64,000 nt of DNA, taken from the NCBI RefSeq assembly GCF_000346465.2, contig NC_034011.1, forward strand, positions 25,789,941-25,853,940. The letters are read 5' to 3'. The stretch's first letter is position 1. Each line of letters opens with the position of its first letter. The notes beneath the pieces are model-generated. The model was given only the letters and a program-made list of their open reading frames with translations. It searched no databases and was not told where the DNA came from. The stretch comes from Prunus persica. Lineage: Eukaryota; Streptophyta; Magnoliopsida; Rosales; Rosaceae. Positions 21,075 to 34,335 of this stretch are shown here, piece by piece. Both the position numbers and the translations under genes were made by a program.

Positions 21075-21788
21075 TCGAGTCAAAGATTTTTATGTGTATT
21101 GATTTGATTTGATACATGCATATCAGAAATGAGAAACCGTACGCATACTTGGTCGAGAATGATGGATGTGAATGAAACTTTTTCCTGTCCTGGGATATAA
21201 AGCATGATGGCTGATAAGGCAAACGCCCGAAAGCTAAGGTAGCAGATAAAAGTTACGAAAGTAAAGGTTAAATCTTTTTAACTTTCGGCAAAGGTTTCAA
21301 TGTTCATGGAGGTGGAGCTAGTTGCAGATAAAAAGGGTTTCAACCTTGGTTAAGGTAAGGTAATCTTCTTATATGCGCAATCTGATCTCATCTTTATCGT
21401 AACCAAAACAAAACAGATAAATTGATTTTTGTGCTTATGTTCTTGGTTATGTTATGTATGGCTAAGGCTAAGCTTATTTTATATGCATAGTGTAGAACCA
21501 GTGCATGAGGACAGAAAGTATGAGAGACAGAGACAGAGGATTTTGACTTTAGAAAAAAACAGGGCACGGATGGGGGAATGTCAGCAGGACTTTCTTTTGA
21601 CCAGAAAGGGCCCCTTGTAGATTCTTAATTCATTCGAGCTTTGAAGATATTCCAAAATCAAAAGCAAAGTTTTACAGAGAAAGCTGATTTCTTGATTCGG
21701 TCTGGTCCACCACTGCCATGCAATATGGCACCACTGCATGCTTCCTTGACCAATATTATCATCACTCACTCACATGTATTTTATTTAC

Positions 21789-21789
<1 letters not shown>

Positions 21790-21832
<43 letters not shown>
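21790..21832. repeat. (CT)n microsatellite
   Basis: About 21 CT units in the spacer. Confidence 0.95.
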
Positions 21833-21835
<3 letters not shown>

Positions 21836-24439
21836 GTTTCGAATGTCAAACCCATAAACTCAGGCAAAAGAAAGTATTAATGGAGATGTATATAAATCTA
21901 CCAACCCGGCCTGGCCTCTGCTTTTTGCGGCCAAATGAAATGACCCGAATTCACTGGTTCTTTCCAGCTGCCTGCCACTGCCATCTTCAAATGGCCTGTA
22001 ATTGGAGAGTGAAAAGTTCATGTCATGTTCTGTGACGGTATTGACAAGCAAATGATTTGGCATTAATCTAGACAAGAACAAAATATGAGCATCTTATATA
22101 TGTTTTTAGACAAAGTTAGGGGCATACTTAATTTTCATGTGGTCAGAAATTATATATGTGAAGGTTTTTCATCAACAGTTACTTATGTATACGTTTACTT
22201 TTTCATTTTCTTGTACATAAAACTTTCTCTGCATAAATTTAACATATTGATGCTATATATATCATAAATTCTCCTATGGATGTTATTATCATGTGGATGT
22301 CATATATTTTTTATTACTCATTCATACTTTCCTCCTTATTTACAATGACATCCGCACAATCATCATGATGAGAGAATAACTTTTTTTTCATAAAATTCAT
22401 GGTGCAAAATAGCTGCGGGCAAAAGAATAGTCGGGTGGGTGGTTCTCTGTTTTTCCTGATTTCTTATTTTCTTAAATTTATTTCAAAAGATAATAATTGG
22501 GTTTGTTGTCCAGCTGTAAAAAAAAAAAACTAAACTTATTTTGAAAAATGATGAATACAAATTTTAAATGAAAGTATCACAAACTGATGCGGTGATACAA
22601 ACCTATTCTATAATTTCTTGTCAATTTGGTCATAGAAAATGTATCATGAGCCCATCATGACATGGACCAAGCTACCTTTATTGGGCAATTATGTGATCCA
22701 TAATAATGTGTCCACTTGATTTCAGAACAAAGTCAAACTCCAAGCAAAAAGGCGAGCCAAAGCTAAAATATGATGCTTTTTTTTTTCTTCTTCATCCTGA
22801 TGACATTGACGACCAAAGAATGAATTCTCTTTCACACGTGCACCTTAAAAAAAAAAAAAAAATTGCAGGGCAGGGCCAGCCAGCCAAGGCTATCTTGGTG
22901 AGAAGAACAAAACCCAGCTTCATACTCTTTAAATGATTTTGCAAAATAAATAACAAGTCTCTTCACATATTTTTCTGAAAGCAACCTTTAGAAAAAAAAA
23001 ATTGACAAAAAATATCATACCCAACGGGGATAGAAAGAAGGCCCATAAGTCTTAAGGTCCAAACGACTGGTCTGAGGTCGGCGTTTGTCCTTGTTGTTGC
23101 TGTTGAAGAAGATGAGACAGCTCCAAATTAATTAGTTTATTTATCACTTATATAAATATAATAAACTAGTTTGTTGCTGCATCAACTTTAGATTCCCAAT
23201 CATGGAATTGGTCCCTCACCTACTCAACTTCATTTAAACCCTTTTTTTTAAATGTTGTTATAGTTAGATCAACTCGTGAACATGTTATTAGTAGGTGCCG
23301 TTAGCATTTTACCATCACAAGACATAATATATATGGTGATGAATTATTATTATTATTATTATTATTATCATCAAATCAGATATTGTGAAGGAATAGTATA
23401 GTAGTAGATGTCTCCAACAACATCAAATTATTTGATTTTGTCAGCAGTTTTGTTCCATGACCCTACATAAGAGGATCATTTCCTTAATTTAAGTGAACAG
23501 AAAGGGTGTCTTATTTTACCCATAATCATCGGGATTTGAGGCTCCTTATCACTTTGATTATTCTTTTTTTGGAAATTTTGCATAAATATCACATGAATTT
23601 GTAGGAAGTTTCATAACGCACATGCCTAAAGGTTCAGATAATATTTATACAAATTTCCCTTCGTTTCTTTTGAGAGTAGTTCTACAAAATACATTCGCAT
23701 ATTTTAGGGTGTAGTTTAATGAGTCACATGTTACTCAAAATTTCTACAATATTTTGTTATTTTGTTTCTCGTAATAGGAAAATACTTGTCGCATTTCCTG
23801 TAAGTAGGAACTTCTACATTTCTATCAATAACAGTTTGACATGTGTGTAAAGTCTTATTTTTTTAGTGTTTTTGATGAATTATTTTTTCACATGTGTTAA
23901 AATGTAATTTGTAGGAAGGATGAGTATCTCCTTCCAAGTAAGGATAGAAGCAGTATCCTTTGTAACATAGTGTTTATAAATTTTATTTTATTTTTAAAAA
24001 GCCTTGTTATCCCATTTGCTAACAATTTTCACTTTCATGGCATGTTTACTTACAAGGAATAGGGGAACTCATGAATTGAGAAACTTAAGAATAAGAGAAT
24101 AAGGAATAGAAATTGAATCAACTACTCTCGTAGTTGATATAATTTCTAATTTTAAGTGTATTTAATTATAAATTTTAATATGGACCTCTCATTATTTTTC
24201 ATTTTATATAAATAAATACAAAGAAAGTAAGGAATTAAAATCTTTCTCATACTCATGTATTACTAAAAACCAAGGAAGAAGGAATTAGAAAGATGAACCG
24301 ACTTGAAAAAAACAGTGGGTGTGTTAACTTTCCAATTTGGACATGTTTGGGCCCACAAAGTCCAGTTGGCTGATAGCCCATTATCAAATTATCATCGAAG
24401 GCCGAAACTCGCGACCAGCCGAATCCAGCTGGGCGTGAT

Positions 24440-24528
24440 CCACGTGGAATCGTACAAAATGCCGACCAATCATTAAATCACAGTCCATAAAAGCAGAGGC
24501 TTCTTCCTTTTAACTCATGCCACGTGTT
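24440..24528 (+). promoter_or_regulatory. Two G-box-like ACGT elements
   Basis: CCACGTGG near 24440 and GCCACGTGTT near 24519, about 1 kb before the KLCR start codon and 200-300 bases before the likely transcribed leader. These are classic bZIP/bHLH sites. Activity is inferred. Confidence 0.4.
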
Positions 24529-24690
24529 AAAGTGAGATTAAAGTTTCATATTCCCGTAACAAACAGCACTGTCATCCGAACATTTCCAGCGCCTTTTGGC
24601 GTTGAAAAGCCGTTAATCGCGCCAACTTGCGACGTCACAGCGAAAAAATCAAAATTAATTATTTTAAAAAAAATCCATTAATAATAAAAA

Positions 24691-25424
24691 TCAGAGAGAG
24701 AGAAAGAGAAGAGTGGGAGGGAGGTCGCCTTCCTCATTGCTTCAACATTCCAACTCTTCTGCAACCCCACACCTAAGACTAAATATACACTTATATATAT
24801 TATCTGTATATATTTATTTCTCAATTACCCAATTTGCCCCTGACCGTTCTTCCATTGTCTCTCTGCCTCTTCGTCTTCTTCTGCCCCTCAAACTTGTATA
24901 TATATTTAAGAAAACAGAGACACATCATCAGCTCGTCTGTGTGTCTATCTGTTACATAACACCCACAGAGGCGCCTCACGCTTTGCCATTCTCTCAGCTT
25001 CGCTTCTCTCATAATAATATTCAAGTAACACTCGTTTATTGTTTCTATCTATTTTCTGTATTTATTGCTGCTAAAGCTTCGAGCTTTTTCCTTATTGGCA
25101 TTGCCTCTTTATTTGTCTTTGTTGTTAGTGTTTGGTTTCTGTGTGTCTGCTTGACAGGTTCTGATTTTTTTTGTCGTTTATGTATAAAGTGGAGACAACC
25201 ATGGCTATTGAATTCCGTTCTCTTCTGGGTTATCTTTTTCTGATATGATAACATTTTTGGGATTGTAATGTTTATTTCGTTGACTTTTTGGATTATATAT
25301 ATGTGCCAACAAATATTTTTTTTCCCAAGATTATGATGAAATTCCCAAGTCAATGACTTTGTCACAAGTACTTTTTTTATTTGATTTATTGGTTTTGCTC
25401 TGATTCCATTTGTTCATACTCCAG
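24691..25424 (+). other. Probable 5' UTR and 5' UTR intron of the KLCR gene
   Basis: CT-rich leader from about 24700. A plausible donor CAG/GTTCTG lies at 25157 and an acceptor CTCCAG at 25424, just before the start codon. The open frame at 24713-25243 lies in this leader and resembles nothing known. The model is inference from splice signals only. Confidence 0.45.
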
Positions 25425-25439
25425 AGCAAGCACCAAGCA

Positions 25440-27784
25440 ATGCCTGGATTGGCTATGGATGCACCGAATGAGTACAGTGAAGTAGATGAACCCAATGGAG
25501 ACTATGCGCCTCAAAAGGAAAGCTATAGTCAGCAAGGCTCTCCAAGAAGTCCATTGAGTCCTCAAAGTCCTCATAGTGGCTCCATTGGTCTGGCTATGGA
25601 TGGTGGGATTGACACCTCTATTGAGCAGTTGTATCACAATGTCTGTGAGATGCAGAGCTCTGATCAATCTCCATCCAGGGCTAGCTTTGGATCATTCGGT
25701 GCGGAGTCGAGGATCGATTCCGAATTGAACCATCTTGTTGGATATGTTCATGAGCATTTGGAGATACGAAAAGAGGTTGTGATAGAAACTAAAGAGGCGG
25801 GTACTGGTAGTGACTCAACACCTGAGAAAGCAATTGTGTCTGCTGCTAAAAAGTCCCCAACAACAAGGGTAAAGACACCGTCTGCAAAATCAAGTCCTAA
25901 GAGCAAATCTCCACATGATAAGCCTCCGCTTGATAAGAGGTATGAGAAGAATCCGAAAAAATCCAATGCAGTATTCTCAAAGAACAAGCAGAGAAGTTTT
26001 GCTTTACATGGGGTAAGGTTTCAGAATGGAGTCGGGGATCCTCTTGAGGCGGGAATGGATAACCCTGACCTTGGCCCGTTCTTGCTTAAACAAGCAAGGG
26101 ATTTGATTGGTTCTGGTGAAAATCCCCAGAAAGCGCTTGAGTTAGCTCTCCGGGCAGTGAAATCGTTTGAGAAGTGTACAAAGGAGAAACCCAGTTTAGA
26201 GTTGGTCATGTGTTTGCATGTTTTGGCAGCAATCTATTGCAGCTTAGGCCAGTATAATGAGGCAATTCCAGTTCTTGAGCGTGCCATTGATATTCCAGCT
26301 ATAGAGGATGGCCAAGACCACGCACTAGCCAAGTTTGCAGGGTGCATGCAATTAGGTGATATTTATGCAATGACTGGTCAGATTGAGAATTCAATACTGT
26401 TCTATACAGCAGGTATGGAAATACAAAGGCAAGTCTTGGGAGAAACAGACCCTCGTCTTGGTGAGACATGTCGGTATGTAGCAGAGGCCCATGTTCAAGC
26501 ATTGCAATTTGATGAGGCCGAGAAGCTCTGCCAGATGGCTCTTGAAATTCACAGGGAGAATGGTTCCCCTGCTTCCCTTGAAGAAGCAGCAGATAGAAGA
26601 CTCATGGGACTTATTTGTGACTCGAAAGGAGACTATGAAGCTGCTCTTGAGCATTATGTTTTAGCAGGCATGTCCATGTCTGCTAATGACCAGGAAGTAG
26701 ATGCTGCTTCAATTGATTGCAGCATTGGAGACGCTTACCTATCCTTGGCTCGGTATGATGAGGCAGTGTTTTCTTACCAGAAAGCACTCACTGTGTTTAA
26801 GACAACTAAAGGAGAGAGTCATCCAGCAGTAGCTTCTGTTTATGTTCGTTTAGCTGATCTGTACAACAAGATAGGAAAGTTTAAGGAATCAAAGTCGTAC
26901 TGTGAAAATGCACATCGAATTTATGGGAAGCCCAATCCTGGCACCCCCTCAGAAGAGATTGCCAGTGGTCTTATTGATGTTTCTGCTATCTATCAATCTA
27001 TGAATGATTTGGAGCAAGCCCTGAAGTTACTCAAGAAGGCTTTGAAAATCTTTGGTGACGGCCCTGGCCACCAAAGCACAACTGCAGGAATTGAGGCTCA
27101 GATGGGGGTCATGTACTATATGATGGGAAATTATTCTGATTCTTATGACACCTTCAAGAGTTCCATATCAAAGTTTAGGGCCACTGGAGAGAAGAAATCT
27201 GCCTTGTTTGGTATTGCTCTCAACCAAATGGGTCTAGTCTGTGTTCAGCGTTATTCAATAAATGAGGCTGCAGACCTGTTTGAAGAAGCAAGGAATATCT
27301 TAGAAAAAGAGTATGGGCCATATCACCCTGATACATTAGGGGTGTATAGTAATTTGGCTGGCACATATGATGCAATGGGAAGGTACTATGCTCTTCCTTG
27401 TTCTGACATTCACTTTTTCAATCATTTGCTGTGTTTTTTAGTTTCTTATGCTATAAGGGTTCTCACCCAGCAATGGGGTTTAAAGTATTTAGCATGCTTT
27501 AAGCTTCTCCTTCTTTCTTTTTTTCTAATGCTTTAAGTCTTTAATGTCTCTTTTGTAACCAACACAGATTGGATGATGCCATTGAAATTCTGGAATATGT
27601 TGTTGGCATGAGAGAAGAGAAACTTGGAACGGCAAATCCTGATGTGGCCGATGAGAAGCGGAGGTTGGCTGAGTTGTTGAAAGAAGCAGGCAGGGTTCGG
27701 AGCAGGAAACCCAGATCATTAGAGACTCTTCTTGACACTGCCAACTCCAGAATCATAGAAAATGACATCATTGAGGTATTATGA
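25440..27784 (+). CDS. Kinesin light chain-related protein (KLCR/CMU), TPR-repeat
   Basis: Two coding exons, 25440-27382 and 27568-27784, give 2160 bases and 719 residues. Start choice: the ATG at 25440 (MPGLAMDAPNEYSEVDEPNG) is the first after a likely 5' UTR intron (donor about 25157, acceptor 25424). Residues 1-220 are low-complexity, Ser/Pro/Lys-rich and probably disordered (SPRSPLSPQSPHSGS; KSSPKSKSPHDKPP). From about residue 220 to 680 tandem tetratricopeptide repeats follow, for example ALELALRAVKSFEKC, LHVLAAIYCSLGQYNEAI and LGVYSNLAGTYDAMGR. The family (Arabidopsis KLCR1-3, also called CMU) is cytosolic and binds cortical microtubules. It stabilises their lateral position during cellulose synthesis and links to IQD scaffold proteins. 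The second exon completes the last repeat and the basic tail (RSRKPRSLETLL). Confidence 0.92.
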
Positions 27785-28434
27785 TGCAATCAAGTATATA
27801 GGCTCGTATATGTAAAGGATGTCCTAGTAGAGGTTTAGTTGGTTTGCGATTGTTAGGTGGTCTTGGAAATTTTTAAAGAATAAGTAAATGACAGCAGGAA
27901 AGAGATTCTGGTATGAGTTTAATAATTCCAATATTTGTAAGTGTCAAAAGAAAAAGGTTTGCTTGTTATTGCTTCAATTGTTTCTAGACGTGATAAAATT
28001 CCTTTGTCAGATTCTTCTTTGTATGTCTCAATGTCAATACTCAATAAAGAATTGGTGGAGCATCATTTTCTTTTGTTGGTGCACCGAAATGCCTGTTAGA
28101 CAACTTCAATTGCTTCTTACTACATATATGTGTGTGCTTTCAGAGTAACTAAAATGGCTTATTTGTCTTCGAAGCCTCAAAAGTCATAGCTTATCGAGTA
28201 GTTGGGCAGCAATTGTCTTTGAGGTGAATGAACATCTGAAATTAATGGAGGGTATTTATGGATGGCTCACTGCTCTTTCCCTTTTTTCAAAAGTACTTCT
28301 GATCTAAAGTTTCCTAGTGGACAAATCACTTAAAAGGCTAAAACAAACCTTCACTAATGCCAAAAATGTAAACAATTATCACAGCTAACGATTTTAATCA
28401 AACAAACCGTGGTTATTGACTCATGGCATGGTGT
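27785..28434. other. Convergent 3' flanks of KLCR and GDSL genes
   Basis: 650 bases between two convergent stop codons. Nothing besides probable 3' UTRs. Confidence 0.6.
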
Positions 28435-29957
28435 TCATACATTCTTGGAGAGACGACAAACCTCTGTGACTGAAACAGGGGGGTTGGAGAATGAGCCATT
28501 GAGAATGCGCTCAGCAATCAACAGGTTTGCTGCCTGGGAGTAGTGTATGCCATCCCAACTAATATGTCTTGATGGATTTTTACAAGGATTACCATAGACG
28601 GTTCCATTCACTATGGCTTTCTTTCCACAGTCAACATGGTAGCCATAGTAACTGCCACAGCAGAAGTCAAATGGATCAACAAAACCTGTCATCACCATAC
28701 GCAGAAATATTAGGACATAAATGATTCTTGATCACTATCACATGTTTGATAATGGTAACTGAAGTTACCTTGACTTTTTGCATTGCTAATCAGTGCATAT
28801 TTAGCTGAATACACATCGACGTATGTAAATACTGCAAGAGGGAGCTCTGATCTTAACCGTGATACGCTGTCCTTAAGTTGCCGATTGAACTCCTGAGCCA
28901 CCTCATTCAGAGGCTTCACACAGCCACTCTGGTCCAGATTGACAGGCTTTGATTGATCATAGATGACACTATAGGGCAAGCACCCATGTGGGCCTGTGTC
29001 ATGCACCCAAAAAAACCTTGCTCCTTCCTTGTATAGTTGCTGAAACATATGGCACATATAAATCAGTACATGTCTATGTTTCGGTCACGTCCAAGGTCCA
29101 AGTAAGTGAATAATGCTAATGCATACATACAGAGATTGCTTGGGACAAGTGGCTCAGGATTGCAGGAATGGAGGCTCTAACTTCTTCTACCGTCCCGTGT
29201 TGAAGACCGTAGGCAAGATCATTCTGACCAATATCAAATGTGTACAGAGCTTTCGAGAAGTCCTCAGGCCTAGGAAGTCTTCCTGGTGCCAATATATATA
29301 CAATGGAATGAGACATGAAGTGATCAAAATTTGCTGTAGTGGGAAGGAGAGAAGACTAACTGTTTGAACTAAGTTGTTTATAGAGAGCAAAGCTCTGAGA
29401 CTTGAATCTTATGAACTGGGAAAGTTGAATGCCAAGATGAAATGGGCTGTAGCCGCCCGGCCTAATAGATGAACCACCAGTTGCAAAATTTGCACCATGC
29501 CTAAAATTGGTCCCAAGTGAGTCCAGGTATGGACTGAGGTATGGTAACTGCAATTTCTCAGCTGCACAAAGTTTAAAACCAAATAAGAAATAATAGGTCA
29601 CCTATTATTTACCCGATATAGCTGATATAGCTGATATAGCCGAGTAGAAAGAGTCGAAACTTGTAGAGCGTGACATGACAAATAGAGAAGTTGCTTACCT
29701 ATAAAATCTATAATAAGACGACCATCAGAAAAGCGGCCAGAAGGATGTCCGAAGAAGCTTTCACCATTTGGAGGAGGAACCTCAGATATGGCTGCTGAGA
29801 TTGCCCCTGTATCAGAGTTTGAGTCTCCAAAGTTATATATTGCTGGAAACCCACAACTCCTAGAACCGCCAACAGCCCCAGCATTCACTGCCTTCAGCTG
29901 CTCAGGCAGAACCAAAACTAAAAGCCCAAGTGCACAAAGTAGCCTGGCAAGATCCAT
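28435..29957 (-). CDS. GDSL esterase/lipase (SGNH hydrolase), secreted
   Basis: The exons on the minus strand are 29957-29699, 29561-29361, 29282-29131, 29039-28769 and 28685-28435: 1134 bases, 377 residues, all GT-AG. The N-terminus MDLARLLCALGLLVLVLPEQ is a clear signal peptide. Block I is YNFGDSNSDTG with the nucleophile Ser. The block III region includes FDIGQNDLAYG with Asn. The catalytic Asp and His are in SWDGIHYSQAAN near the C-terminus. The five-exon layout and motifs are typical of the large plant GDSL family; the nearest group I recall is the At5g14450/ENOD8-like clade. Likely an extracellular or cell-wall ester hydrolase on lipid or acetylated polysaccharide substrates. Substrate cannot be predicted. 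Several Asn-X-Ser/Thr sites (NGT, NGS) suit secretion. Confidence 0.92.
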
Positions 29958-31118
29958 GGTAGGCTTAGCAAATTATCAGAACATAATTTGGGGTTAAATT
30001 CAATTGGCACAAAAGTATGTATGTACAGAAATATTGAAATTGGTTTCAGGAAAAACGATAGAGAACATGACATCATGGTCCATCGCATCTATTCACATGT
30101 GAATGGATAATGCAATTTTCCTTGGAGAAAATAAAATAAAATAACAGTAATGTAAAATTGTAAATCCTCTGTAGATTCTGCTTCGGTAAACATAATGAGC
30201 ACATATTAATCCTCTGTAGGTTTTGAGGGTTATGCTGTAAACATAACATTTTGGGCAGGATTATAATGTAACTGTCACTAAGTAATATGCTTTTAATTTG
30301 ATCCCAGCGGGTCTTTTTTTTTTATTTTGCTCGAGAAAAAGTATTAACTGGATGTAAATAGTTTTCAACCAGTTTTCTGTTTTTGCTGCCTTCAAAAAGA
30401 GAGCAAAAACATATTCATTGAAATGAACAACACTCAACTAACTTCCATCAAAATTCTTGTATTTCATCCCCTTTTTCATACCATCCTGATAAGTTAATCA
30501 TCATCAGCTTAAAGGGATTTTTCCAGTACAACTTTGGGTTTTTAACCTGATTCGTAGCAAAGTTGAGAAAGAACTCCCTGTAGTTGTGGATTGCTTGCAT
30601 TAGGCATTAGCAATGCAATCATCAGAAGGCGAAATGAAAAATGCAGCAGATGGCCCTAGCATTACTCGTATTCAGGACATTGATAGCAGCTAACCCTATA
30701 AGAAAGAAACATCAGGAGCTCCCTGAAACTGCAGGCCATCTTTTTCAGTCGAGAAGATGGAGAACCCACTTATAGGTTATACAGCATATGTGAACAAATG
30801 ATCTGTCTTAGGGTTGACACTCTTCTGATATCAATAATGTATAATGTGACAATGGCATAATGCCAAAGTATATGTCACCAATTCTGCTGAAATTTTCTTT
30901 CTTTTATTTAAACAAAGAATCAGTAAACAAGTATAGTAGGTAAAAGGAATTATAAACCAAAAGTAAAAAGGTGCAACCTGGTGCGGCTTTCACCAGAAGC
31001 TGCTTAAATTGCGGAAGCTTCAACCCCCAACCAAAACGGTTCTGGAGGCCAAAACTTGAGACATTGATGATCATGAGAACCCTATAATTTTAAATTATTA
31101 GCGTGACAATTGCACTTC
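29958..31118. other. Spacer between GDSL promoter and aspartate oxidase 3' end
   Basis: No gene. It holds the GDSL promoter (first few hundred bases) and the probable 3' UTR of the aspartate oxidase gene; AT-rich in between. Confidence 0.55.
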
Positions 31119-34100
31119 CTAACAAATTGGCTGTTTGTGTAGTTGTCGTGAACTCCATGAAGTCCGTACAGATGAACAAGGGAATATTACTGTAGGTAGC
31201 CTCTTACTTTCCTCAAGATGAGGAAAATCAATTGTGTAGTGAAGTCCACGGCTCTCATGCCTAGCAAGAGCACTGCTCACCACTAGCTTTGCACAACAGA
31301 AAAAGTTCCTCATTTCACAAGCCTCAAGCCCCACCATTGCGGGTTCCCATCCTAGCTGAAATAAGTATTCCTCCCATTTAGCCTCTAGATCACAAATCTT
31401 TTGCTCTGCTGCTTCAAGCCTTGTCGTAGACCGAACAATTCCGACATACTTCCACATGATTGATTGCACTTCTTTTCTTATTTCCCTGGTCATTGTCAAA
31501 ATTTTGTTGATGACATTGCTCTCAAGTGATACAGGCACAACTGGTCTGGACCACCAATTTGAAGCACTGGAGTCGAGGCTAGAGCTCTTCATGTGATCAA
31601 TTGAGGGCTGGACTGCTCTTCGTGCAAAAACTAGAGCTTCAAGCAATGAGTTACTAGCAAGACGGTTTGCTCCATGCAAACCTGTGCAAGCAACTTCACC
31701 TGCCACATACAGGCCCCGTACATTTGTCTCTCCCTGGAGTCCAGCACGGACTCCCCCACACATATAATGAGCAGCAGGAACCACTGGAATTGGCTGACGA
31801 GTTATGTCCAAGCCATACTTAAGGCACTCAGCTGCTATGTTGGGGAAGTGTGAGAGAATTTTTTCCCTCGGCTTGTGACTTATATCAAGTAGCACATACT
31901 TTTCATTACGCTTTTTAAGCTGGTCGTCTATGCCTCTTGCCACCACATCCCTGGGAGCAAGTTCTGCTCGTTCATCATAGAGTGGCATGAACCTTTCCAT
32001 GTCTAAATTGTAGAGGATGCCTCCATCACCCCTGACTGCTTCAGTGATGAGAAATGCATTTTCTCGAGCCTTGGTAGGTTTGGCAGGAAGGCCTTCATCA
32101 GCTAAGGCTGTAGGATGGAACTGAACAAACCTGTGAAAGAAAAACAAACCATAAAAACATAAAAGGGGGACAGCTAACAAATTCAAAAGCCTGCAATATT
32201 ACACTTAAAACTACATAGCTTATCCAATATCAAGTTCCACCCTTACAAATCATGACAACATGGGTTTTGCCGCTGGAGGATCATTCAAAACTAATTTGCC
32301 AATTTGGGCACTAGCAGAGTATTATAAGTTTGAACCATACTAGAAGAAAAACTTGTGAGCGGAAGCGCTGTGGAACAAAGTTGTAATGTTTTTACCAAAT
32401 TTTCGAAATGGCATTGTCTCGCATAATCAATTAACCCATATTTGCAACACAGTTTTTTTTTTTTTTTTCTCAAAAAAAAAATTCAGATTATTGATGTATG
32501 TTTACTTACTCCATGTTGGAAATCACAGCTTGAGCTCTATGAGCCATAGCAATTCCATCCCCTGTGGCCACCTATAAGAATACATCACAAGCAATCAGAT
32601 AGAGCATTTTACTTATGATAAAACAGGTAATCAGCATTTTACTTATTAAACAGGTAATCATTCTCTGATTATATTTTTCTACAATCACTCAATTTTGTCT
32701 CTTAACTACTAAAATAAAAGAATTGCATCTTTGTTCTAGAATATACAGAGGGAAAAAAATTACAGGGGTACTTCAAAAACATTAGTACCGGAGGATTTGT
32801 AGTTGTCGGATAGATTTGCCCAGCCCCACCAGATGCAAGTAAAGTCACCTTTGAAATAAATCGTATCACCTGAAAGTGCAAAATAAGGGAATTTTGTAAA
32901 CAAATATGGATATATGTTTCCATTAACGGACAAAGGCAAGGAAGATGATGGTAAAGATTTCTTCTAGCAAAATATTCCCCTACAAAACCTTAAAGAGAAT
33001 ATGCGGCAAATTGTAGTCACCTCTTGTGTTTCTGTATTCAAAGTGTCAACACCAAGACAAACTGTGTCAGAACCATCCTGTATTGCCAGAAATACATTTT
33101 TCTGTTAGTAAAAATGGAAAAGTATTCATACAATTCCTACAATCAATTTTAATATATCAAATCAGCATGGAGCTAATTTACACCACCAAAGCTTTCACTT
33201 AGTTCCTAGGTGTGTGTTAGAGTTAATACTATGATAGAACCTAGTTGCCTTTCTGAAAGTCAATCCTCTAAAGCCAATTTGTGCAGGAGCAAGTGAAACA
33301 CACTTTCACAAACAAAGCATGAGGAAAAAGTAAACCTGACAAGTTAGCAAATCTATTGCAAGGTGGTGTTCAAACATGAAGATATTAGGATCCTTAAGAA
33401 CTGCCTCCAACAGAGCCCGTTCAATCTCCCTTCCAGTCATATCAGCAGCATGAACAATTCTGTGATGAGAATGACCCCCCTCTCTTGCTAAGTGCAAGTT
33501 TCCATCCTCCCCATGGTCGAATGATGCACCCATTGCAATTAATTCTCTAATTCTTTCAGGTCCTTCTGTACAGACAACCTGGACAAAATATCACAATAAT
33601 CATTTATCATCTGCAACTTATTCACAATAATCAATTATCATCTGCAACTTATTCGTGTCAACTTATAAGTCCAATAACATACTCTGACAGTCTCCTCGTC
33701 ACAGAGATAAGCCCCTGCTACAATTGTATCCTGTACATGACTCTCCACAGAATCCGAAGGGCACAACACAGCACTAACACCACCTTGAGCATAGTTTGTA
33801 TTGCTCTCGTGAGGCTCAGCCTTGGTAATCACAGCAACAGATCCATGTTTTGCCACTTCAAGAGCATAACGAAGGCCAGCAACTCCACTACCAATAACGG
33901 CAAAATCAAAAGACTTAGTGGAATCATCTCTCAGGCTTGATACAGTGACTGTTCTTAAGGACTTTGAGTTCTCATTAATTGGATATTGAGAAAAGTTACA
34001 TCTCTGGATCTGCAAGAACTTTGGTGCCCCAGCTGACCTGGATAATTGTGGATAAAGCATAAGTGTGGCATAAAAAGATCTATATGGTGGACCAGCAGGG

Positions 34101-34335
34101 ACACCAACTTCAGAAGAATGTGGAGTTTTGTACATGAAAAAACAAAGCAAAAGTCTTATATAAATTAACTACAGGACCAAGGCAGTAATCAGGTACCATA
34201 CCACGAAAGCTCTTTATGTATGCTTCCACTGAATGTCACACTGGAAACCCAGGAAGCCTTTCTACAACCTTGTCCCTTAAAGTCCCTCACCCTACAATGC
34301 AGATTGCCACTTCCAGCAGGTACACAAGTTGTCAT
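31119..34335 (-). CDS. AO: L-aspartate oxidase, chloroplastic
   Basis: The exons on the minus strand are 34335-34202, 34037-33683, 33578-33336, 33077-33021, 32869-32789, 32571-32510 and 32130-31119: 1944 bases, 647 residues. The enzyme oxidises L-aspartate to iminoaspartate with FAD, the first step of plastid NAD synthesis, before quinolinate synthase. Residues 1 to about 85 are a Ser/basic-rich transit peptide (MTTCVPAGSGNLHCRVRDF). The FAD site is FAVIGSGVAGLRYALEVA. Conserved family blocks follow: HESNTNYAQGGVSAV, REGGHSHHRIVHAADMTGRE, FVQFHPTALADEGLP and HYMCGGVRAG. The C-terminal domain has the helical repeat with CEMRNFFCCAKLVVSSALAR. The exon 1/2 junction (donor GTATGG, acceptor at 34038) was chosen because it gives KELSW-SAGAPKF in frame; an alternative acceptor would add residues to the transit peptide only. 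Confidence 0.93.

Larger units (their letters stand above)
20458..24690. other. Gene-poor spacer
   Basis: No gene or recognisable transposon was seen on either strand. Open frames here are short and unlike known proteins. Simple repeats: (TA)n about 21048-21074, (CT)n 21790-21832 and (ATT)n about 23347-23369. The last 300 bases look like promoter of the next gene, with ACGT-core G-box-like sites CCACGTGG (24440) and GCCACGTGTT (24519). Confidence 0.55.

Noticed and set aside
24713..25243. 176-residue hydrophobic frame upstream of KLCR
   Set aside because: Lies in a pyrimidine-rich leader, with a probable 5' UTR splice donor inside it; no recognisable domain.
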